Positions 11,301-20,300 of a stretch of DNA of 64,000 nucleotides are shown in pieces; positions within the stretch are counted from its first letter, which is position 1; each line of letters begins with the position of its first letter. The stretch lies in the NCBI GenBank assembly GCA_018806985.1, contig JADANN010000402.1, positions 558,001 through 622,000 of the forward strand, given 5' to 3'. Source of the DNA: Angiostrongylus vasorum (Eukaryota > Nematoda > Chromadorea > Rhabditida > Metastrongylidae). The position numbers and the translations under genes were made by a program. The notes beneath the pieces are model-generated. The model saw only the letters and a list, made by a program, of their open reading frames with translations. It had not been told where the DNA came from and searched no databases.

Positions 11301-14300
11301 CAACGGGATTGTTCTGGTGAGCACAAATCGGCATTGAACCCAAATGAGCTGAGGCTGTGGCCGAAATTGCGGTACGAAGCAAATAAAAAGTAGACAGTAA
11401 ACATCGTTTTCAACGTTCCAGTTCTCATATGGATATTCAATGGATTTAGTACCACTCGTTTTAAACCATGCAAAAATGAAGGTGGTTCTCGCTCCTTCAC
11501 TAACACACGGCCGTACAATTTTCAACTTTTACCACATAGAAACAAAAGATTGGTGAATTTTACCTGTATGTAAGTGTATTTCCCTAGGTTTAAGTCATAC
11601 GGAGGAAAATTATGAGCTGCGTCATCTTCAACATAGCGCTCACAGAAAGTGAAAGATAATGTGTACTGAAAATGAAATACTAATCCATGCATGCCCATGC
11701 CTATGACTCATATGTGACTCCCACTATCTTTGTCGTGTTAACCATTTCACTATTGCGTATCACTGAAACGCAATTGAGAGGGGCATTGAAATGAAGACGT
11801 TAGATCTATGAGCCAGTGCAAGAGGAGTGATGCATTTCTTTCTTGAAATTACCGTTCCATCACTTTATTAATTATTATTTTCATATGCGCGCCTGTGGCG
11901 CAGTGGTTTAAGGCGCTCTCGAATGCACACGGGATCGATCCACGCGCCGAAGGCTCACCAAAAATTCCATCCCTCCGGCGTCGGCAAATTGGGACCAGAC
12001 TTGTCTAGGGAGGACAGCAGCACTGACTCGATACATTGGGAGAGCATCATGAGTCATCGTAAAGGCCAGATATGCATTCAATCATCTCCAACGGTGCTTA
12101 ATGAAGTCGAATGCATGGCGCATCCCTCAGGGATTGATCAACGCCGAGAGTTTTTTCCTTTCTTATCCTTTATCGTTCCACTGTTCGGTCCTCTCAAATT
12201 TTTTTTCATGTCTTTCTAACTTTTACGTATCCGGTATGTTCTTCTGTGTACATCGCTATATTACTGAACACCTCTTATGTGTGACGAAGAAAAAAAACTC
12301 GTCCATTATCTAACCATGATGTCACTAGCCTTCCGCATGGTCTCCTTTCATATTTGAGGAGTACCTCTGCTTCTTTCATGTTTTCATTTGCAGCGATTTC
12401 ACTCTACCGTACGAAACAGCCTTTTGCAAGTATGGCCGAGAAAGTCTATTCTTTAACTACCCCTGCTATAATATCCGTGTTCGATAGGAAGTCGATGACT
12501 ATAAAAAGTCGCTAAGGTGTTACCTGATCAAAAAAGTAATGCATCTACGTGAAAAATATTGAAAGAGAAACAGTTTTGGTTAACCCTGTCCACTAAATAG
12601 TTGCTACAATGCAAAAAGCTTCAACCCTTTCATTACCACAGGTATTTTGGCGTGGTTAGCCCACCGAACGGCGTGTCATTGGAGCGCGCTTTAGACGCGC
12701 AATGAAATCAATATGCATAGTCCTGAAAGAGATGGAATGTAGAAGTACTGACTTGAAAGGCGCCGCTATTCTGATTTGTTCCGGCACATGTTATGACAAG
12801 CATATTACTACCATAAATCTGTGTTCAACTAGTGAAGAACAGTAAATGGATAAACTGTAGACACCAACTATCACTTCGACCCCATATTGAGAGAAGCACT
12901 AGATTATCTTCCTACTTACGTAGTACTTATATGTTTGAATTATACATCAAGCATGAAAAGTTGTAAAGGCCCAATACACGGATGTTGGGTTGAAGCTCCT
13001 TCAATTCCCGTTGAAAGCTCTCGGGGTTGACCAATCCCTGAGGGATGCGCCATGCATTCGATTTCATTAAGTATCATTAGAGATGACTGAATGCATAGAT
13101 GTCCTTTACAATGACTCGCGGTTGTCTACCGATGTATCGAGCCAGTGCTGCTATCTTCGCAGACAAGTCTAGTAGCAAATTGTCGAATCCGGAGGGATGG
13201 AAGGCTTGATGAGCCTGGGGTGCCGGAATCGACTCCATGAGTATTGCCATCCGACCACTGTGCTACACGCGCCCACCACTTCTCGTTTAAAACATAGTGA
13301 TAGGTTAATGGCATTCAAGGAAGAATCCATTTAGTGAGAGTAAATTCACGGCTTTTCTGATACTCTCAATAAGTCGGAACATATTAAACCCTTTGTCAAC
13401 GTCCTTTAAAACAATACCAGTATTTTTTAACAGGGACGCGAGTAGCACGGTGGTTAAGAGTGCCTCTACAACATACATGTAATCGTTAGTTCAGTCCTGT
13501 AGTCCGGGCTCACCAAGCATTTCATCTTTCTGGGGTTAGAAAAGTGCTACCAGACTTACCTAGGAGGACAGCAGCATTGAGTTGGTAAATCGGTAAGTCA
13601 CCGCAAGTCAATGTAAAGACCAGATGTCAATCAAATCACCCACCCCTAACGATGGTTGATGAAGACAAATGCACGACGCAACCCAAAGGGATTGATCAAT
13701 GCCGAGAGGTTCATCCTTTTATCCTTCTCATTAATGTTTTTGTAAAGAAAGAACTAATCCAGTTTACAGTTGGCTCAAGACATTTATACTTCATATATAC
13801 ACCATTTACGAACGAAATCATGACTGTGATAGCCCATTATCAAAAAATATAATTGGCTTAGTCGTCAGTCAAATGAATTCCCAAGTAAAGTGAGAGGTGG
13901 TTTTTGCAATCACATGAAAGTGTTCTTCGTTTTCATAATGACTTCGACATTGATAGTACGACTGATTTATGTTTAGCTAAATTATTCTCCATCCACAATG
14001 TCCAAATGGAGCTGTTTAGCCATCAAATAATGCCTTCCTAGTATTAACACTTCCTTTGACGATATCTTTAGCCCTATTACCTTCCTGAAACCTTTCGTGT
14101 ACATATGCGTAACATACAAATTTGGGATATATGGATTAATTGAAGACTAACCGAGTTTAGAAAACAATCATTTGATTACATCTGTGCATATAGAGAACAT
14201 TCTTCACGAACACTGGAATGTTCTGTATGTAAAACTTTTCAAATACGTTCTTCCATGACCTTTTTCCACGACGATCTGATAACCTTATGTAAAACTTTTC

Positions 14301-17300
14301 AAAGACGCTCTCCCATGACCTTCCTCCATGACGATCTGATAATCTTATGCAAACCTTTTCAAATCTTGAGAAATATTTCCAGCTCCCCATCTTTGCGCAT
14401 ACTGTAGCCTAACCCTGCCTACTGCAGCCTGACTCCGCTCAGCGCAAAAAGGTATATAAACGGCTCCACGGCTAGCTAGCTCATGTCATAGCAATGCTGC
14501 CCAAGTCACCATCTCCTCTCCTCACATCCATCTCATGTCATAATAATGCTGCCCAAACCACCATGTCCTCCCCTCACATCCATCTCATGTCATAACAATG
14601 CTGCCCAAGTCACCATGTCCTTTCCTCACATCCGTCTCATGTAGTACAAGTCATATGACAACCTCTTCATTGCGCTTATTTATTACTTGTACCATTGTAT
14701 TAATTGTACAGTTGTAGTGTTATGCCACAATTGTTGTATTATGACAAACGGTTTAATTACCCAAGTTTGAGGTGTTCGGCATTGTGACTACTAAACGCGA
14801 GAAATCCCGCGTGGCACAGACAAAGGCGAGCAGCTAATCCCGACCAAATCTACCCAACAACTTGGTATTCCTATATCAACGAGCAGTCTTAACAGTGCAT
14901 TAAGCGACCATTGTTCTTGGCATGATTTTTGTTATATACATGGATACATCATCAGCGCTGCTTTCACATTTTTTTAAAGTTTGTTTTCGTGTAGAGCGAA
15001 ATGATTGAAAGTGCCCAGAAATATATAGGGTCGTTGGCTCTATCTTGTGCGTTGGAACACGTTCAGTTATTGAACTGACACATTCAAATATACGATCCCG
15101 TTGACGGATGATTGCTAATAGCACCTACAGGTCAATAACACGACTGAGAGAAAGGCGAAACAAAGGAGTCGCATGGTGTGGTGGTGAACGCGTCAGGCCC
15201 CGGAAGGGGTAATAGCGTGCTCGCTCCCTACCGCACACACCAGCGGTCCGGAAGCTTTGCAAATATCTCAGCATCATTGCGGTTGCTTCATGTTAATATC
15301 ATCAGTAATAGTCAGCTATTTCTCATATAGTGAAAGAACGGATACAATCGACAAAAATCCATGTTACCAGGTATTGGCTCGCTGCTCGTGGCTTCTTCTT
15401 CCAGAACTCCATGCAGAAGCAATTCCAGAGAATGAGCAAAATGTGGTAACTGACGACACGCTGCTGCCACTTCCAAAGCAAAAACTCCGAGATTTCTTTT
15501 TAATAACTGACGAAGGATATGGTGAGCGAACACCTATAAGAAATAAATTCATTGTCGGCATACTCATAAAACGTTTATTTAAAATGATGCTTCAGACATA
15601 ACTAAAACTACAAACTAAAAGTTTAAGGCATCATAAGAATATGAGTGTAACTGGCCCTCAGTTGTTAAGTCACAATGAATGATAGTTTCGTTTTTTAAAA
15701 AGAGTTGAAGAAGAAAAAGACTACTACACTAATTGTCTAAGAGCGCGTGTAGCACAGTGGTCGGAGGCGCCCTGCAATACACATGGTATCGATTCCCGCG
15801 CCCCAGGCCCGCCAATGCCCTCCATCGCTCTGGGGTCGCTCAAATGCTTGGTGCATCCCTTAGGGATTGATCAGCGCCGAGAGCTTTATCCTTTTTTACC
15901 CACTAATTACCATGATATCAATGGTTCTTTTCTTACCCTTCGTACACAGTAACATTCACAGATGGAAACGATCAAATTCAGAATAAGTTAAACATTTCCA
16001 AAACAAAGACGAATAGAAATATGAGATTACGTCGACAAACAGCTATGACAACACCTGTAACTGCATTGCCTCTTACGAGACATGCCCCCAACATCAAACA
16101 CAGAGTTACAAAAATACACAATCGGTGTAGAAACAGCGTTATTCAACTATAAAACTATACCCTATTTATTATTCTCGCTCCTTCACCTTAAGATCTCACT
16201 CCTTGTCTCAGTAAACATTGAGTTCAATTCAGTGGACCTCTGTATTCATGTAAACCACTCTTCAAAGCACTATTGCCATCCAGTGACCGATATTTTAATT
16301 CTTATGGTTACTATACTTACTTACTTAGACACTCGGATGGCCCTTCCTCACTGGTTGCACGGACCCCAGCATAATTTCCACTGTTCCCGAGTTTTGCTGG
16401 TTTAGCTATTGTGGTTAGTTGGTGTCCCGAGGTCAGCCTAGACAAAGTCTGTCCCTGGTCTTCACCACCCTAGGCAGTCGCCGTTTTTGTGGATCAAAAA
16501 GGAGATTTGCCACTATGCGACTAGCTTGATACTAAGACGGTGGCGAATCGTGGTATTTGTTTACTCTTAGTTAAGCAATTTTAACTTATTATTTACTGCC
16601 TACTTTTTTTAATGGTAGGGCATATATTACGAAATATAACTTCAATGATGCTGAAATATTTGCAAAACTCCGGACCGCAAGTGTCTGCGGTGGGGAACGA
16701 ACGCGCTATTGTCCTTTCCGGAGAGTAAAGCTTGCGTTCGTTACCGATTTGGGCCCCCAGATCAATCCCGCTAACGGGTGATTGCTGATGGCAAAAGATC
16801 GATAGAACTAGCTGAGAAAACGAAGGACCCGCATGGTGTGGTGGTGAACGCGTTGCTCCTCGGAAAGGACAATAGCGCGTTCGTTTCCCACCGCAGACAC
16901 CTGCGGTCCGGAGTTTTGCAAATATCTCAGCAACGTTGTGGTTGTATTTCGCTTAGTACCCTGCCGTGAAAATTGTAGTAGGCAGAAAATAAAAAGGTAA
17001 AATATCTCAGCATCATTGAAGTTATATTTCTTAGTTAGACTTCCTGATGGAAACGGTGGGGTAGATATATATGAGGGCGGGAGGCATACTAGTAGTGGTC
17101 CCTAGCATCACAAGCACGGTGCTGGTTCGACCCCATTCCGGGTCCACCAATCCTCTCATCTCTTAGGGGTCCGGAGATTGGTAGCGGACTTATCCGGGAA
17201 AATGTGGTTACTAATTAATTATTTACTTGTAATTATCTTAAATCTACCCATCCACAAGTATCTGTAAAAGCCTTTGTACAAGCTATTCCATCTCCTTCAC

Positions 17301-20300
17301 ATGAACTTTTTGTATAAGCCTTTGTGCAGCTTTTCAGATGAACTTTCCCGGATAAGCAGTTGCGCTTTTCACATGTACTTTGTTCATAAGCTCTTGTGTA
17401 GACTTCACGAACCTTTTGTGCAAGTAGCCCCTATCAGATTGCACTAGCTGAGGAACTCTTAGGACCTCTCTTTGAGCACTGTCTCTAGTTCTCTCTATAA
17501 AAGCCCCACCCATTACAGAAGAATCTAAGGAGCACTACTCCAGACGTGTGTGGGTGTCACCACCGTGTATTCCTGGTGGCTCAGCATCTCCGCATCTCAG
17601 TGCTCCCATGTTCGCTCAAGTGCTTCGCTCGTATCCGTTGACCTAACTAGATATCGTCATATTGTTATTACTGTATTGTTATTATAGCTATAAACTGTTA
17701 CAACCCAAATTCGAGCTTGTTCACGGCAGTTACGAAAAATGTCCCGCGTGGCGAAGTCACACAAAGTCGAGCATTCCACCTACACTTGGCGGACAGAGGA
17801 CAAATCTGACCAACTACTCTATGTTCCACTGACCAACTAGCACAACGATCTATATTAATTGTCGACCCATTAAATGTTATTCTTGAACAGACTCGTAATA
17901 CTTGTCGATCGCGCTTTATCTTAACGTATTTATAGTTAGTTATTTAATTTTGTTCCTTATACCTGCACAGAAAACGAAATTTGGGGAGATAACGTAGTAG
18001 ACAAGTGGACATGTGGACATTCACTGCTCACTTCCCTACTGACTGCCACAGACCTACTAATAACCAATTACCTCACTATTTCGGTGCAAAGTATATACGG
18101 CAGCTGATCTTTTTGAACCGTTATAAGAAACAAACGGTAAACTTTCCACACCAACAGCCAGGCAGTCATTTGAACATATCACTGAAAAAAAGAAACTTTG
18201 GTATTATACAAGGATATACGTAACGCAGAACAAAACTATAGTGACAACAAGTTTCGCAGACCTATAGGACATATATCCAGTTCGAAAGGAAGCATTATCC
18301 TTTTGGAAATGAAACAGGTGTCCTGAGTGACTATACCACGACGAGCAGATATAAGTGGTAACCAAACCTACAAACAAACACTACATCTCAGAGCCATTAC
18401 ATAACTGAATATTATCAAAGGTTATCCTTCGACACAAACCCTCATTCCTCGTGATCCGCAATTGATCCACAGAGCATTCAAAAGATGAGGAACGCCATAC
18501 GGCTCCTTCTCTGTGACAGCACGGTAATGCCATACTTTCTCCACGAACGAAGCTACCATTATTGGTTGACTCAACTAAATTCAGCTCACAAGATCACTTT
18601 CAAACGAGTTTTTTTCTTTAAATATAACCAGCAATATATAAAGACAGCATTGCTATCATGAGGGTGCAATGAATACTTCTCACCAGTCAAGAGATATATT
18701 CCAGATTATCCATTGTTATTCATGACTACAGAGCTTTGTGCGAAGACGGCAAAAGTTAATTTGAGAAAAGAAACACTGATCCAAAACTTGACATCTTGTT
18801 AGACCCGTTTCTCGTTTTTGCCAATAATATAGTCATCTTCATGGTAAGTACCATTAAGATAAGATTGGCAAAAATATAACTACGAAAAAATCTAAAGGAA
18901 AGAGTGCATGAAAATTTAATGGAACGTCTCTGAACGAACCGAAATCGATGATTATCCGATTATGGGAACCATACTACATGTGTAATGCATTTGTTTCTGC
19001 AAGTAAAACGAGGGGTCTCTTCCTTTATTTCATTTGCATACCTTCCAAACTATCCAGACAAGGGCGCGTGTGGCGGCAGTGGTGCACATACGTGGAATCG
19101 ATCCCCGCGCCCATGGGTCACTAAGCTCTCCATCTCCCCCAGGGTCGGCAAATTGGCACCAGACTTGTCTGGGAGAATAACAGCACTGGCTCAATACATC
19201 GGAAGGTCACCGTGAGTCGTTTTAAAGGCCAGATATGCATTCAATCACCTCGAACGATACTTAGTGAAGCCGAATGCATGGCGCAACCCTCAGGGATTGA
19301 TCAACGCCGAGAGCTTTACCCCTTTTTATCCAGATAGATATTGAAATACGTTGTTCCTTAACTTAGTAGATATAACTGTAACTTAGTAGATGAGCTACCA
19401 CCACCTTAACTCCACCAGGTGTATTTCCAGGTGAATATGGCTGTGTATTACTATCCGCTTGATTTCTTAATTCTTTTGCAACCGCAGATAGTTCCATGTG
19501 CTCTGCCACATTATAAACCCACTCTTAAGTGGACTTCTGACCGAAATGCAGAACTGCGTTGTAAAGTAATTAAAATACCTGGTACGACTCATCCGACTCG
19601 TCATCTTTTGCGGATTTATGAGGATTAAGTGTCAATAAGCGTCCAGAAACATTAATAAGAATTGTGTCCACATCAGAGAAGAACGACGATGCTGCTATAT
19701 AATGATGTATATGACCAATACTTGTGAACTAGTTGTAACTGCTTGATAAAAATAAAGAAAACAGCTTACAAGTTTCTAAACTCAATTTCGTTAAATGGAT
19801 AGAAACCAGGCAAGCCGGATGGGTTACTAAATCGCCGACACGAACTTCAGCAACACGATCCGTAGAAACTTTCTCAACATTCTCCAATTTGCTATTTGAC
19901 CGTAAATGATAGATTAATATTCGTCCATCGACATCGAACGTCACCAGCGCGTCACCTCTAAAATAATCATAATACTGAAATTATTAGTTCCATGAACTAC
20001 CAGAAGTCTCTACCACCATTCGCGTATAAAGGATCCTCTGTCAAACGAACTTACTTAAACAACATGAAATAGTGATTTGGAAAATAGCAGAAAGCTTAAT
20101 GAGGAATAAACAGAAACATGGAGAGTAGATAAGTGAACAACAAAGCAATAGAAAAAGGTCGAGATGTAATGAACAGCAACAAAAAATAGCCGTAAATGAG
20201 AAAAAATAGCAATTAAAGAATATATATAAAAAGGATAAAGCTGTCGGCGTTGATTAATCCCTGAGGAATGCACCATGTATCCGACTTCTCTAAGCATCGT

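Larger units (their letters stand above)
14200..14900 (+). mobile_element. LTR-like element (solo LTR candidate) carrying an exact SL1 sequence
   Basis: Order of parts on the plus strand: a 60-bp tandem repeat (14226-14285, 14286-14345, part of a third), a TATATAAA box at 14453-14460, a 52-bp tandem repeat (units starting 14481, 14533, 14585, with the start of a fourth at 14637), then a perfect 22-nt SL1 at 14750-14771 followed by GT, then a block around CCCGCGTGGC. That is an LTR-like U3-TATA-R-U5 plan. A diverged relative lies at about 17240-17870. It sits antisense in a RIC1 intron. Exact ends, target-site duplication and any internal region were not identified, so the class is inferred. 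Confidence 0.5.

Noticed and set aside
11886..11960. Genuine tRNA genes at SINE heads
   Set aside because: Heads have A- and B-box-like words and an acceptor-like stem, but no consistent anticodon arm, and each continues into the shared SINE body.
14481..14640. CRISPR-like regular repeats
   Set aside because: The 52-bp units adjoin directly with no spacers, in a nematode genome; ordinary tandem repeat.
14750..14880. A functional SL1 RNA gene
   Set aside because: Only the 22-nt leader and the GT match. The SL RNA intron sequence, Sm site and stem-loops are absent, and the flanks are repeat modules shared with 17240-17870.
18005..18223. 72-codon plus-strand open frame
   Set aside because: It lies antisense over RIC1 exon 18181-18072, whose minus frame matches the family and joins in phase.
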